Notes: generated from the letters alone by a model not told the origin. DNA of 64,000 nt from Gottfriedia luciferensis (GCF_001712755.1 NZ_MDKC01000004.1:114242-178241), one strand, 5' to 3'. Shown: positions 44,599-55,322, numbered from the stretch's first letter. Translations and numbers: made by a program.

Positions 44599-45855
44599 AT
44601 GCTAGTAGGGGAAATCATCAAATATTATCGAGAGAAAAAGGGAATTAGTCAATCTACATTAGGTGAAGGAATTTGTGGTAAAGCGTATATTAGTAGGTTT
44701 GAAAGTGGAAAAGTTACATTGTCTCCTGAAATTATCTACAAATTAGCTAATAAGTTAGAAATTGATATAAATAAAGAAATTGAATCTTTATATCTTATTG
44801 AAAAGCACTTAAATGATTGGAATCAGGCAATCATTATGCAAAGAACAACACAAATTGAAGGAATTAAAATAGAGTTAGATCAAAATCCGTTTATTATGGC
44901 TTCTAAACATGCGGCAAACTATATGCTATTAACTGGGAGGTATTATCTTTACAAAAATTTGTTTAAAGAAGCAAAAAATATAATTGAGAATGTAGAAAAA
45001 GAGTTTCAAACGTTATCTAATTATGAAAAAAACCTTCTTCTACACATTAAAGGAATATACTGTATCAGTACATTTAGAACTGCCCAAGGTGAAGACAGTC
45101 AAACTGCTGTGAATTTATTAAAACAAATTAATATAGCAGAGTATAATAATGAGGAATATTACTACCACTTAGCGCTAGCATACCATCATGTAAAGGCAAA
45201 AGTATCTGCTTTTACATATGCCAAAAAAGCTCTTCAATTTTTTAATCGAACATATAATCATGTGAGTGCTATGAATGCTCAAATTTTAATGCTAATGCAA
45301 TTCGATAGTAAAAGTGATATTGATTTTTTAGACCTAGTTGAAAACTATAAGAATTTAATACACAATTGCTCGATATTAGGTGCTCAAGAAAGTAAAAACA
45401 ATATTTTATATAATCTAGGAGAAGAGTTTTATAAAAGAGGGAAATATGAACAAGCTGTTAGTTATTTTGAACAAGCTTTTTTACTAACTGATAAATCTTC
45501 AATAAAATATATAAGACGTTTATATCATTTTATTGAAGCATGTTTAGATGGAAAGTTATTGAATAAGGAAACTATTTTAGAAAAAATAGAAACAGGTACG
45601 AAATTAGCAAAAAAACAATGCCCAATATATTTCAATCTTTATAAACTATTAGCATTGAAATGTAAAAAAAATCAAAGTCAATTTTATCAATTTTTAGCTG
45701 AAGTAGTCGTTCCACAGATTATAGCAACTAATAATACTTCATTTTTTGAGCAATATGGAAAGATGTTATACAATCACTATGTCGAGCAAAAGGAATATGA
45801 AAAAGCGATTGAAATAGACCAAAGCTTTAAATTGATGATTCAGGTGTTAAATTAA
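44599..45855 (+). CDS. RRNPP-type regulator: XRE helix-turn-helix plus TPR domain
   Basis: 418 residues. An XRE DNA-binding domain (about 5-60: IIKYYREKKGISQSTLGEGICGKAYISRFESGK) is followed by tetratricopeptide-type helices up to the end (for example NILYNLGEEFYKRGKYEQAVSYFEQAFLL). This is the layout of PlcR/Rgg/NprR-like regulators, which respond to secreted peptides. GAGGAGG precedes ATG 44599. Three large secreted proteases follow on the same strand, a typical target class of such regulators. I found no cognate signalling-peptide gene beside it. Confidence 0.82.
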   Translation: MLVGEIIKYYREKKGISQSTLGEGICGKAYISRFESGKVTLSPEIIYKLANKLEIDINKEIESLYLIEKHLNDWNQAIIMQRTTQIEGIKIELDQNPFIMASKHAANYMLLTGRYYLYKNLFKEAKNIIENVEKEFQTLSNYEKNLLLHIKGIYCISTFRTAQGEDSQTAVNLLKQINIAEYNNEEYYYHLALAYHHVKAKVSAFTYAKKALQFFNRTYNHVSAMNAQILMLMQFDSKSDIDFLDLVENYKNLIHNCSILGAQESKNNILYNLGEEFYKRGKYEQAVSYFEQAFLLTDKSSIKYIRRLYHFIEACLDGKLLNKETILEKIETGTKLAKKQCPIYFNLYKLLALKCKKNQSQFYQFLAEVVVPQIIATNNTSFFEQYGKMLYNHYVEQKEYEKAIEIDQSFKLMIQVLN

Positions 45856-45861
45856 AAGTCT

Positions 45862-45897
45862 TTAGATAACGAGATCTCGTTATCTAAGGCTTTTTTT
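45862..45897 (+). terminator. Rho-independent terminator
   Basis: Perfect 26-bp palindrome 45862-45887 (arms TTAGATAACGAGA and TCTCGTTATCTAA) followed by T7. Confidence 0.85.
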
Positions 45898-45971
45898 ATT
45901 ATCTAGGAAATTGAAATTTATCATAAATATTAAATTTTGCTCTCAATGTTTATAAACATTAGACAAGAAGT

Positions 45972-46034
45972 TTGTCGAAACTCGCTAAAATTGTTCTATA
46001 AACCCAGTAATAAAGGCTCGCTATAACCCGATTG
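45972..46034 (+). promoter_or_regulatory. Bipartite upstream motif, subtilase copy 2
   Basis: TTGTCGAA (45972-45979), 45 nt, then AACCCGATTG (46025-46034), 157 nt before the start codon. The same two blocks at nearly the same spacing precede copies 3 and 4. Confidence 0.45.
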
Positions 46035-46190
46035 ATAAAGAAATGAAAATTCTCAATAATGAAGTTAAATAAATAGACAAATTGTTTGTTTATTTTTGGG
46101 GAAATAGTACAGAGTTTTATCAAAGAAAGTCTAATTTTGTACTTCAATGTAGAAATCTACCTTGTCGTAAATTTACTAGGAGGAAGAGAA

Positions 46191-49100
46191 ATGGGGAAAA
46201 AGACAGAGAAAAAGTTTTTAAAAAGCTTTACCGTTTTAGCTTTAACATCGAGCTTTATTCTAGGCTCGCTTGGACAAGTAACATCTAGTACGAAAGCAGC
46301 AAGTCCAAGTAAAGCAGAAGATATTTTAGCAAATTTATCTTCTGAGCAAAGAGCGGCTCTTGAACAGCTTTCAACAAATGAACAAACAGGTCTTCAAATT
46401 TCTTCAGATATTAATTTAAACTCTTCAGAACAAACAAGTGTTATTGTTGAGTTTGCAAATAAACCTGCTAAAGTTGCTCAAATTGAAGCGAGTGTAGAAG
46501 GTAAATCATTAACTACATCTGAAGCAGCAAACTTAGTCGATCAAGATCATGAGACATTTGCTAAAGATGTTGGTCAAGTATTAGAAAGTGGCAAAACTAA
46601 AAAAGTAGATTATACGATTAATCGTTCATATAAGAATGCCTTTAATGGTGTTTCGATGAGTCTACCGGCAAACCAAATTAAAAATCTATTAAAATCAAAA
46701 GCTGTTAAAGCAGTATGGAGTAACCGAACTTTTTCAATTGATCCTCCTAAGGAAAATGATCAATTAAAAGCGGATGAAGCAAATGTTTCAAACTATACAC
46801 CGTATGACGGATTAGATCGTTTACATGCAGAAGGATATACAGGTAAAGGAATTAAAGTTGGAATTTTAGATACAGGTATTGATTATAACCACCCAGACTT
46901 GAAAGATGCCTTTAAAGGTGGATATGATTTTGTTGATAATGATAATGATCCAATGGAAACAACATACGCTGATTGGGTGAAAGCAGGTAAACCTGGCACT
47001 GCTAATGGAGCTGATTACTATACAGAACATGGAACGCATGTTGCCGGAATCATTGGTGGCCGTGGTGTAGCCAATAGTGAGTATAAAACTGTTGGAGCAG
47101 CTCCAGAATCAGAAATTTATTCTTACAGAGTACTTGGACCAGGTGGTAGTGGAACAACTGATGCAATCATGGCCGGAATCGATCGTGCTGTAAAAGACGG
47201 TATGAATGTCATTAACATGTCTTTAGGTGCAACGTTAAATGATCCTCTATTTGCGACTTCAATTGCGGTAAATAACGCAGTTTTAAGTGGAGTTACTACA
47301 GTCATTGCGGCAGGAAATAGCGGGGATCAAATGTATACTGTAGGTGCACCAGGTGCTGCAGCATTAGCTTTAACAGTCGGTGCCTCATCCATTGCACTTG
47401 ATATTTATCAATATGCAGGCATTCAAGATGGTAAAAACTACACATTAAGACAGTTAGCAAGAAATTATAAAGATGATTTAACGACATTAAAAGGTAAAAC
47501 ATATCAGCTTGTTGATGTTGGATTAGCTAACTCATGGGACTTTACTGGAAAAGATCTGAACGGTAAGATTGCGTTCATTAAACGTGGATCAATTGCATTA
47601 ATTGATAAAATCAAAAATGCAAAAGTAGCTGGTGCAGTCGGCGTAATAATGTATAACGATGAAACAAATAAGGCAGAAGGTCCAATTCAATCATTTCTTG
47701 GTGAATCAGTCGATGCGATCCCAGCTTTCTCTGTCACAAATGATGAAGGAAATACGATTTTAGCAGCAATTCAAGCTGGTAAAACAGACTTTACATTTGG
47801 TGATTTTACGAAATTAAAAACAGCTTCAGATGAATTAGCACAATTCAGTTCTAGAGGTCCAACTCGAGTGAACTATGACATTAAACCTGAAGTAACTGCT
47901 CCTGGAGTATCAATTCTTTCGACAGTACCATTCTATGTCAACGATAAAACAGTTGATGGATCAAAACCGGAAGATTACAAATACGCATATGAACGTTTAT
48001 CAGGTACTTCAATGGCAACACCATATGTAGCAGGAGTATCGGCATTATTACTTCAATCAAATAAAGATTTAAAACCTGAAGATATCAAATCAATTTTAAT
48101 GAATACTGCAGATCCACTTTCAAAGGCTTATAGTGTATTTGAAGAAGGTAGCGGACGAGTAGATGCTTATGAAGCAATCCACTCTAATGTTGAATTAGAA
48201 GTAGTTGATAAAACACCTACGATTATTGATGGAAAACAAAAATCAATTCAAGAATTAACAGGTGGAATGAGCTTTGGTTCATTTGGATTTGATGATCAGG
48301 ATATCGCTGATTCACGTACTGTTACTTTAAAGAACCGTAGCGAAAAAGGAAAAACATTTAGTGTAGATGTGAAATTCCAAACTGGGTTAAGAGGATCAAA
48401 AGACGCAGCTCAAAATAATGTAACGTTATCCGGTCCGACATCTGTAAAATTAAATGGAATTAGCCAAAAATCAATCAAGTTCGATTTAAATATTCCAAAA
48501 ACAGCTGAAAAAGGCACATATGAAGGATATATTATTTTCACAAATACAGGGGATCCTACAGAAACGTATCAAATACCGTTTGGTGGACGTGTAGTATATG
48601 AAGGCATTGATTCAGTAGACGCATTACCAATGTATTCATCCGATACAGCTTGGCCGGAAAATGCGTGGCCTTTCGAATCATTTTCATTCTCATTAAAATC
48701 ACATATGAAAACATTAGATATCATTTTACAAGACCCTACAACTGGTGAAGACCTAGGATTAGTAGGTTCGTTGTCTCCGATTACATTGAATGAAAATCAA
48801 ACTTATTATGTTTCAAGAGGATTTACTGGAACATATTATCCATTTACTGGTGATTCAGCAAAACCGATTAGCTATCAACCAGAAATTGCTCAACCAGGAC
48901 GCTATAAAATTAAGTTGGTTGGATCAAATGAACAAGGAAAAACATTTACAAAATCAGCTGATTTCATCTATGACCTAGGTGCACCAACTATGACTTCTAG
49001 CTTTGATTCATTGGATCAAAAAGTTATTGAAACGAATGATAGTCAATTTGATTCAAATGGACAATTCTTATACAATTTTAACATTAACTTAAATGATCCT

Positions 49101-50357
49101 GAAACAGGAGAAGCTAGTAAACTAGGTTTTCCAGTTGATCAATCAAACAACTCAGTTGTAACATTCTTTAATAGTCCATGGCCAAAAAATCCTGTTCAAA
49201 CTGATAAAAATGGAAATTACACTGATCAACTTGTAGTTAGAAAACAGTCTGCACCTTTACAAGTTCAGTTTTATGGAATGGATTATGCAAGAAACTTTAC
49301 TGGAAATGCTTTTAATATGTTAAGAGTTGTTTTTGTGGATCACAATTTACCTTATTACTATTTAAAGGCAAATAAACAAATTGTAACAACAGGAGATACA
49401 GTAAATTATAGTGTTCGTTCAAATAATATTAAAAATTTAAAAACAAGTAAAATTACAATACCGGTGGATCCTAACCTTGCTTCAATTGAAAATGTAGTTG
49501 TGAATGATGCAGTAAAGCAATATGGAGATGCAAAGGTGTCAGTATCTACAGCACAATCAGGAAGTTACTTAAACTATACAATTACGTTCACTTATTTAGG
49601 TAATAAAGTATTACCAGAAGACTTACAATTATTTAATTTCGACCTTAAAACGGCTAAAAAATTTACAGATGGTGTTTATGGAGGATCTGCTTTCAATTGG
49701 TATACAATGACAGCCTCTACGACTGATCAATCAGATGTAGTGACTAATAATGTCTACTCTTACATGGAAAGTATTAAATACAAACCAACATACTCAAGAT
49801 TAGATGGAACAATACGAGTTGAAGGTGCAAATGACCCAACAACAAGTCAGCTAAATTATGCGCTTAATCAAAGTGCAATCGGTGCGAAAGTAACCGTTAC
49901 TTCTTATGATGGAAAAACAAGTGTTAGTGCGCCGAGTTTCAATAAGAGCGGGCAATATATCATTGATGGCCTAAAAGCTGAAGCAAATCCTTATACGGTA
50001 ACAGTTGATGTACCAGGTCATTTCACTATGAAAAGACAACTTGTTTTATCTAATAATGTACGTGGGGAAATCGTAGGAAAGAGATTAGCTTGGAATTTAC
50101 CAACTGCCGCAGCTGGTGATGTAAATAAAGATAATGTGATCGATATTCTAGACGCATTAGCAGTCCAAACATATTGGGGAACAAATAAAGCAACTGCAGA
50201 TTTTAACTTTGATAAAGTAGTAGATAAAAAGGATATGGATTACATTGTTAAAAACTTTGGATTAAAAAATCCGACAGTTTCAAATGCGCCAAAAGCAAAA
50301 ACGGCTTATAAAGGCATTACGTTGGATGATGTATTAACTCAATTAGGTTTACAATAA
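46191..50357 (+). CDS. Secreted subtilisin-like protease with dockerin domain (copy 2)
   Basis: 1388 residues from ATG 46191, with AGGAGGAAG just upstream; the frame from 46086 adds a stretch without a ribosome binding site. The layout matches copy 1: signal peptide ending STKAA, I9-type propeptide, catalytic Asp227, His283 and Ser607, PA insertion (KIAFIKRGSIALIDKIKNAKVAGAVGVIMYND), beta-rich domains, and a dockerin from about 1308 (DVNKDNVIDILD and DFNFDKVVDKKD) with a tail ending VLTQLGLQ. It is the most divergent member of the downstream trio. It is probably cell-surface or extracellular. Confidence 0.93.
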   Translation: MGKKTEKKFLKSFTVLALTSSFILGSLGQVTSSTKAASPSKAEDILANLSSEQRAALEQLSTNEQTGLQISSDINLNSSEQTSVIVEFANKPAKVAQIEASVEGKSLTTSEAANLVDQDHETFAKDVGQVLESGKTKKVDYTINRSYKNAFNGVSMSLPANQIKNLLKSKAVKAVWSNRTFSIDPPKENDQLKADEANVSNYTPYDGLDRLHAEGYTGKGIKVGILDTGIDYNHPDLKDAFKGGYDFVDNDNDPMETTYADWVKAGKPGTANGADYYTEHGTHVAGIIGGRGVANSEYKTVGAAPESEIYSYRVLGPGGSGTTDAIMAGIDRAVKDGMNVINMSLGATLNDPLFATSIAVNNAVLSGVTTVIAAGNSGDQMYTVGAPGAAALALTVGASSIALDIYQYAGIQDGKNYTLRQLARNYKDDLTTLKGKTYQLVDVGLANSWDFTGKDLNGKIAFIKRGSIALIDKIKNAKVAGAVGVIMYNDETNKAEGPIQSFLGESVDAIPAFSVTNDEGNTILAAIQAGKTDFTFGDFTKLKTASDELAQFSSRGPTRVNYDIKPEVTAPGVSILSTVPFYVNDKTVDGSKPEDYKYAYERLSGTSMATPYVAGVSALLLQSNKDLKPEDIKSILMNTADPLSKAYSVFEEGSGRVDAYEAIHSNVELEVVDKTPTIIDGKQKSIQELTGGMSFGSFGFDDQDIADSRTVTLKNRSEKGKTFSVDVKFQTGLRGSKDAAQNNVTLSGPTSVKLNGISQKSIKFDLNIPKTAEKGTYEGYIIFTNTGDPTETYQIPFGGRVVYEGIDSVDALPMYSSDTAWPENAWPFESFSFSLKSHMKTLDIILQDPTTGEDLGLVGSLSPITLNENQTYYVSRGFTGTYYPFTGDSAKPISYQPEIAQPGRYKIKLVGSNEQGKTFTKSADFIYDLGAPTMTSSFDSLDQKVIETNDSQFDSNGQFLYNFNINLNDPETGEASKLGFPVDQSNNSVVTFFNSPWPKNPVQTDKNGNYTDQLVVRKQSAPLQVQFYGMDYARNFTGNAFNMLRVVFVDHNLPYYYLKANKQIVTTGDTVNYSVRSNNIKNLKTSKITIPVDPNLASIENVVVNDAVKQYGDAKVSVSTAQSGSYLNYTITFTYLGNKVLPEDLQLFNFDLKTAKKFTDGVYGGSAFNWYTMTASTTDQSDVVTNNVYSYMESIKYKPTYSRLDGTIRVEGANDPTTSQLNYALNQSAIGAKVTVTSYDGKTSVSAPSFNKSGQYIIDGLKAEANPYTVTVDVPGHFTMKRQLVLSNNVRGEIVGKRLAWNLPTAAAGDVNKDNVIDILDALAVQTYWGTNKATADFNFDKVVDKKDMDYIVKNFGLKNPTVSNAPKAKTAYKGITLDDVLTQLGLQ

Positions 50358-50368
50358 ACAAAGGTTGA

Positions 50369-50398
50369 AGAGAAGCTAAATATAGGCTTCTCTTTTTC
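50369..50398 (+). terminator. Terminator after subtilase 2
   Basis: AGAGAAGC (50369-50376) pairs with GCTTCTCT (50386-50393), followed by TTTT. Confidence 0.75.
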
Positions 50399-50557
50399 TA
50401 TTAAGATATGTCTAGATGAATTGTTTTCTGCTGGATTAGCTAAAAAATCTTGAGATCAATCAAGAAAATATGTGAAAAATTTATGCAAAGCTAATCTATA
50501 AAAATATAAGAAAAACTTATCAAATTAACAGAAGTTTATAAACTTTTTATTCGAATT

Positions 50558-50620
50558 TTGTCGAATTGTGTATAAAAACGGAGTGAACATTGAATTAATC
50601 GATTAAATTTAACCCGATTG
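50558..50620 (+). promoter_or_regulatory. Bipartite upstream motif, subtilase copy 3
   Basis: TTGTCGAA (50558-50565), 45 nt, then AACCCGATTG (50611-50620), 154 nt before ATG 50774. The rest of the 416-bp gap is AT-rich with no ORF. The leader after the motif resembles that of copy 4. Confidence 0.45.
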
Positions 50621-50773
50621 AGTATTTTTAGAATATTTTTAATAATTAAATATAAGAAGTGCTAATGAAGAGCGATGAAGGAATATAAAGACTACTAGTA
50701 TTTTAGATTCAAAATTCCTCTACCATTACATACTTCAACTTTAGAAATATACTAAAAATGGGGGAAAAGTAAG

Positions 50774-53700
50774 ATGAAAAGACCGGGTAAGAGTAAACTT
50801 GTAAAAAGTCTTTCTGTTGCAGCATTATCATCTAGTTTTATTTTAGGATCATTAGGTCATGTAACAAATGTAACTAAAGCTGAGAATGCTTCAACAGCAG
50901 AATCAATTTTAGCTAATTTAACTTCACAACAAAGACAAGCATTACAAAAGCTTACAGCAACTGATCAAACTGGCCTTTTTCTAGATTCAGATATTAATTT
51001 AAATAGCGAAAAGCCTGTTTCAGTTATCGTTTCATTTAAGCAAAAACCACAAAAAATCGCCGTATTAGAAGCAGCTTTAAAGGGACAAGCTTTATCTGAT
51101 GCAAAAGCAGCAAGTAATGCGAATGCAGATCATACGACTTTTAAAGAAGATTTAAGTTCTTTATTTAAATCAAAATCGGATGGTTCTTATAAAATTAAAC
51201 GTGAATATAAACATGCATTTAATGGTGTTGCCTTGGAAGTGCCTGCAAACAAACTAAACGAACTTATGAAATCAACAGCTGTACAAGCGATTTATAGCGA
51301 TGTAACTGTAAAATCAGAACTTCCAGTTGAAGGAAAAGATTCGTCTACAACTTCATCAGGTAAGGGAATGGCTGATGAGCGATCTTACCTAAAAATTGAT
51401 AAATTACATCAAGAAGGATACACAGGTAAAGGAGTAAAAGTTGCGGTAATAGATACAGGCGTTGATTATAATCATCCAGACATTAAAGATGCATATAAAG
51501 GTGGATATGATTTCGTAGATAATGACAATGATCCGATGGAAACAACTTATGCTGATTATGTAAAAGCTGGTAAACCATATGGGGATTCAGGGGCTGGAAA
51601 TTATGTAACAGAACACGGAACACACGTATCTGGAACAATTGTTGGACAAGGTAAAAATGAAAGCGAAGATGCTACAACAGGTATTGCGCCAGACGCTGAT
51701 TTATACGTATATCGTGTACTAGGACCAGGTGGAAGTGGAACGACAGATAATATCATCGCGGGTATTGATCAAGCAGTTGCAGATGGTATGGATGTTATGA
51801 ATCTATCATTAGGTGCAAATTATAATGACCCTCTACTTGCCGAAAGTATTGCGATTAATAATGCAGTATTAAATGGTGTAACTGCAGTAGTTGCTGCTGG
51901 AAATGCAGGGAATAAGATGTATACGTTAGGTTCTCCAGGTACGGCAGCTTTAGCGTTAACAGTTGGAGCAAGTGATGTTCCAATTTCTACGATGTCTGCG
52001 AAAGGTAACATTGATGATGTATCGACTAATTTACGCTTAATGGCAAGTGGCTATGGAGACGATATTTCAAAATTTAAGGGACAAACTTTACCAGTTGTAG
52101 ATGTGAATCTAGGAGAAGCATACTATGGAAAAGATGTAAAAGGCAAAATTGTCCTAATGTCCCGTGGAACTTATACAATGGATTCTAAAATTGCTGTAGC
52201 TAAATCGCAAGGTGCTGCTGCAGTTCTGATGTACAATGATAATCCAACAGAAGGATTTATCCCAACTTACTTTGGAGAAGGTGCTAACTTCATTCCATCT
52301 TTCTCATTATCAAATGCAGAAGGACTTGCATTAAAACAAAAGCTACAAACAGGATCTGTTAACTTTACGTTTACAGACATTGGAGAAGCAAAAACTCAAG
52401 GGGATACATTGGCAGATTTCAGTTCTAGGGGACCTGCAAGATTAACATACGATATTAAGCCAGAAATTACAGCTCCAGGCGTGAGTGTATTATCGACAGT
52501 GCCAGGCTTTGTTAATAACCCAGTTAATCCAAATGATTATAAAAACGCATATCAGCGCATGTCAGGAACATCGATGGCTACTCCATTTACTACTGGTGTG
52601 GCAGCCTTATTAAAACAAGCTAACCATAATTTACAACCAGAAGATATAAAAGCGATTTTAATGAATACAGCTGATTCATTAAGCAAACCATATAGCGTGT
52701 TTGAGCAAGGTGCAGGACGAATTGATCCATACAATGCAATTCATTCAACAATCGAAATCAAAGTCCAAGAAAAAACACCAATGATTGTTAATGGAAGAGA
52801 AAAACAAATCAGTGAGGAAACAGGAGCACTTAGCTTCGGTAATGTAGCATTCGATAACAATGATTACTCTGATTCACGCACTGTTACATTAATGAATAGA
52901 GGAGAAAAAACGAAAACATTTGATGTAAAAGTAAGTTTCCAATCGGGTCTTCGAGGCTCAAAGGATGCAGCAGCAAATGGAGTAACTGTACAAGCACCTT
53001 CATCAGTTACCTTAAAAGGGATTAGTCAAAAGAAAACAAATATTACATTGAATATTCCAAAGACAGCGGAAAAGGGAATCTATGAAGGATATGTAACTTA
53101 TACAAACAAAGACAATCCATCTGAATCATATCGAATTCCTTTTGGTGTACATTATGTAGAAAAAGAATTCAATTCGTTTAACCTTACTCGTCAGTCAATG
53201 TCAACTGATAGAAATACTTTAGCAAGTCCATTATTTTATCCATATTTAACGGCTAAATTTACATTGAAATCTCATATGATAAGCATTGATGTTGTATTTA
53301 CTGACGCGGTTACAGGCCAGGACTTAGGTATTACAAATTCATTCGATGGTGTTGCTTATGATGAAGGAGTAGAATACACAATTGCAGCTTCTGTTGGAGC
53401 GTATTATCCATTTACTGGTGACCCAAATAATCCAGTTAGTTCAAAACCTGTTCTACCAAAAGAAGGATTATACAAAGTAAAACTAATTGGGTATGATGAT
53501 GCTGGTAAAGCATATACAATTTCACAAGATCTTTTAGTCGATAATACAATGCCAAATAAATTTGATGTAAAAGTTGATGGAGAAAAAGAAGGAAATCCAT
53601 TTATCGAATATAAGGTAGACCAAAAGTCCGTCCCGTTTACTGCTTCGATTAATGATAAGTCAATTGAGTTAATGAAAGCAGCAGGTATGAAAGCAGATCA

Positions 53701-54907
53701 ATCCCAAAACACAATAGGATATTTCTATAATAGTCCATGGTTAAGTGGAACTCTTAAATTAGATGAAAATGGAAATGCTCAAGATGAAATCGAAATGGAT
53801 CCAACCCAATCAATGTTATCATTCCGATTCATCGGTGGAGACCAAGCAACGAATACCTATGGTGATAAGCAATATCTTTTTGTTAAAGAAGGAACTCCGT
53901 ATGTTTACGGTCAACCAAGTGGCAAAACAAGATCAAACAGAGTAATTGCACATCCAGGTGATACAAATACGATCACACTTACTGCTAATAATGTGAACAA
54001 ATTAAAACAAGCAGGCTTTAGCTTTACAACGAATACTGCTGATACAAATATCGTAAATATTGCATTAACTCCTGAGGCACAAAAGCTTGGTGGACAAATG
54101 AACGTTACAACGACTAATCCAACAAGTGCAACTGTTAAATCAGATATCAATATTACATTTGACGGTTCTAAAGAGGTATCTGGAGATCTTCCAATGGTTG
54201 ATGTAACGATTAAAATTCCAAAACTAGCAGATCCGATTCCTAGCTCTAGCTTTAACTATGTAACTTCGACATTTACAAGTATAGATAATACAGTGACTCA
54301 GCCATTTACTTATATTGCACCAATTGCAATTCTACCAAATATCTCAAGTGTGATTAGTTATATTCACCCAGAAAGCTTCCAAAATGCTGATGGTACTATG
54401 AAGCTAATTGATTTCACAAAAATAGGAGCGAATGTAACGATTGTAGATAGTAAAGGAAAATCATATCATGCAATAATGGATAAAAGAGGACAATTTTATG
54501 TATCAGGATTACCTGTTACTAGTGATGAATTTACTGTAATTACTGATATTCCAGGTCACTTTACAACATCTGGTACGTTTGACAATGTATACAGTATAAT
54601 GGATGGTTTCATGTATGGTGTTAGTAAGAGAATCGGAACAGAAAGCGTTGATGTTGCAACTGCAGGTGATGTCAATAAAGATAATGTCATTGATATAAAC
54701 GATGCATTAGCAATTGAAACATACTGGGGAACAAACAAACGTTCAGCTGATATCAACTTTGACGGAACAGTTGATGCAAAAGATTTTGCTTATGTAGAAA
54801 AGAATTTCTTAAAACAAAACCCAGCTGTAGAAAATGCACCTAAACCAGTGAAGCGTTATAAAGGCAAAGAACTAGCAGATATTAAGAGTGAGTTAGGTAT
54901 TCAATAA
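50774..54907 (+). CDS. Secreted subtilisin-like protease with dockerin domain (copy 3)
   Basis: 1377 residues. A signal peptide (ending VTKAEN) is followed by a propeptide and the catalytic triad Asp227 (VIDTGVDYNHPDI), His284 (EHGTHVSG) and Ser600 (GTSMATPFTTG). A PA insertion, beta-sandwich regions and a dockerin from about 1297 (DVNKDNVIDIND and DINFDGTVDAKD) follow, with the tail YKGKELADIKSELGIQ. It is very similar to copy 4 along its whole length, which indicates a recent tandem duplication. Differences cluster in the propeptide-catalytic junction and in the C-terminal beta domains. GGGG precedes ATG 50774. Confidence 0.94.
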   Translation: MKRPGKSKLVKSLSVAALSSSFILGSLGHVTNVTKAENASTAESILANLTSQQRQALQKLTATDQTGLFLDSDINLNSEKPVSVIVSFKQKPQKIAVLEAALKGQALSDAKAASNANADHTTFKEDLSSLFKSKSDGSYKIKREYKHAFNGVALEVPANKLNELMKSTAVQAIYSDVTVKSELPVEGKDSSTTSSGKGMADERSYLKIDKLHQEGYTGKGVKVAVIDTGVDYNHPDIKDAYKGGYDFVDNDNDPMETTYADYVKAGKPYGDSGAGNYVTEHGTHVSGTIVGQGKNESEDATTGIAPDADLYVYRVLGPGGSGTTDNIIAGIDQAVADGMDVMNLSLGANYNDPLLAESIAINNAVLNGVTAVVAAGNAGNKMYTLGSPGTAALALTVGASDVPISTMSAKGNIDDVSTNLRLMASGYGDDISKFKGQTLPVVDVNLGEAYYGKDVKGKIVLMSRGTYTMDSKIAVAKSQGAAAVLMYNDNPTEGFIPTYFGEGANFIPSFSLSNAEGLALKQKLQTGSVNFTFTDIGEAKTQGDTLADFSSRGPARLTYDIKPEITAPGVSVLSTVPGFVNNPVNPNDYKNAYQRMSGTSMATPFTTGVAALLKQANHNLQPEDIKAILMNTADSLSKPYSVFEQGAGRIDPYNAIHSTIEIKVQEKTPMIVNGREKQISEETGALSFGNVAFDNNDYSDSRTVTLMNRGEKTKTFDVKVSFQSGLRGSKDAAANGVTVQAPSSVTLKGISQKKTNITLNIPKTAEKGIYEGYVTYTNKDNPSESYRIPFGVHYVEKEFNSFNLTRQSMSTDRNTLASPLFYPYLTAKFTLKSHMISIDVVFTDAVTGQDLGITNSFDGVAYDEGVEYTIAASVGAYYPFTGDPNNPVSSKPVLPKEGLYKVKLIGYDDAGKAYTISQDLLVDNTMPNKFDVKVDGEKEGNPFIEYKVDQKSVPFTASINDKSIELMKAAGMKADQSQNTIGYFYNSPWLSGTLKLDENGNAQDEIEMDPTQSMLSFRFIGGDQATNTYGDKQYLFVKEGTPYVYGQPSGKTRSNRVIAHPGDTNTITLTANNVNKLKQAGFSFTTNTADTNIVNIALTPEAQKLGGQMNVTTTNPTSATVKSDINITFDGSKEVSGDLPMVDVTIKIPKLADPIPSSSFNYVTSTFTSIDNTVTQPFTYIAPIAILPNISSVISYIHPESFQNADGTMKLIDFTKIGANVTIVDSKGKSYHAIMDKRGQFYVSGLPVTSDEFTVITDIPGHFTTSGTFDNVYSIMDGFMYGVSKRIGTESVDVATAGDVNKDNVIDINDALAIETYWGTNKRSADINFDGTVDAKDFAYVEKNFLKQNPAVENAPKPVKRYKGKELADIKSELGIQ

Positions 54908-54954
54908 GCAAGTAAGTTTTTAGTAGAGTAAGAAATTTATAGAATAGTGAATAA

Positions 54955-55000
54955 AGGTTGTCTCATTAGTCAGCGTACTTTTGAGGCAGCCTTTTTATTG
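54955..55000 (+). terminator. Terminator after subtilase 3
   Basis: GGTTGTCTCA pairs with TGAGGCAGCC (two G-U pairs), followed by TTTTTATT. A near-identical terminator follows copy 4. Confidence 0.75.
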
Positions 55001-55109
55001 TTTAAGGTTCAAATATAAAAAAATTTCTAAATCTATTAAACTAAAAAGGTCATTAAAGCTATGAAAGTATAATAATGTGCCAAGTTTTTGTGGTGTTTTT
55101 AGTAGAAAC

Positions 55110-55173
55110 TTGTCGAAAAAGAACCTAAAATTGTAAAAAGCATTGATTTTATTGACAGTTAATAACCCAATTG
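55110..55173 (+). promoter_or_regulatory. Bipartite upstream motif, subtilase copy 4
   Basis: TTGTCGAA (55110-55117), 46 nt, then AACCCAATTG (55164-55173), 150 nt before ATG 55323. A TTGACA lies between the two blocks at 55152. Confidence 0.45.
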
Positions 55174-55322
55174 TAAATTATTAGAATATTCTAGATAATT
55201 AGTTTGCAAAGGAAAGATTTAATGAAGAGTGATATCGAATATAAAAACAAATCATTTTAGATTCATATTTCCTCTCACATTAAAAACTTTATTTTGATAA
55301 CTAGAATATTTGGGGGAAGAGT

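Noticed and set aside
46086..46190. N-terminal extension of subtilase copy 2
   Set aside because: AGGAGG directly before ATG 46191 and the signal peptide that follows mark the true start; the extension has neither.
44277..55322. PlcR-box (TATGNAN4TNCATA) upstream of the proteases
   Set aside because: No match was found in the protease upstream regions; the regulator is only PlcR-like in domain layout.
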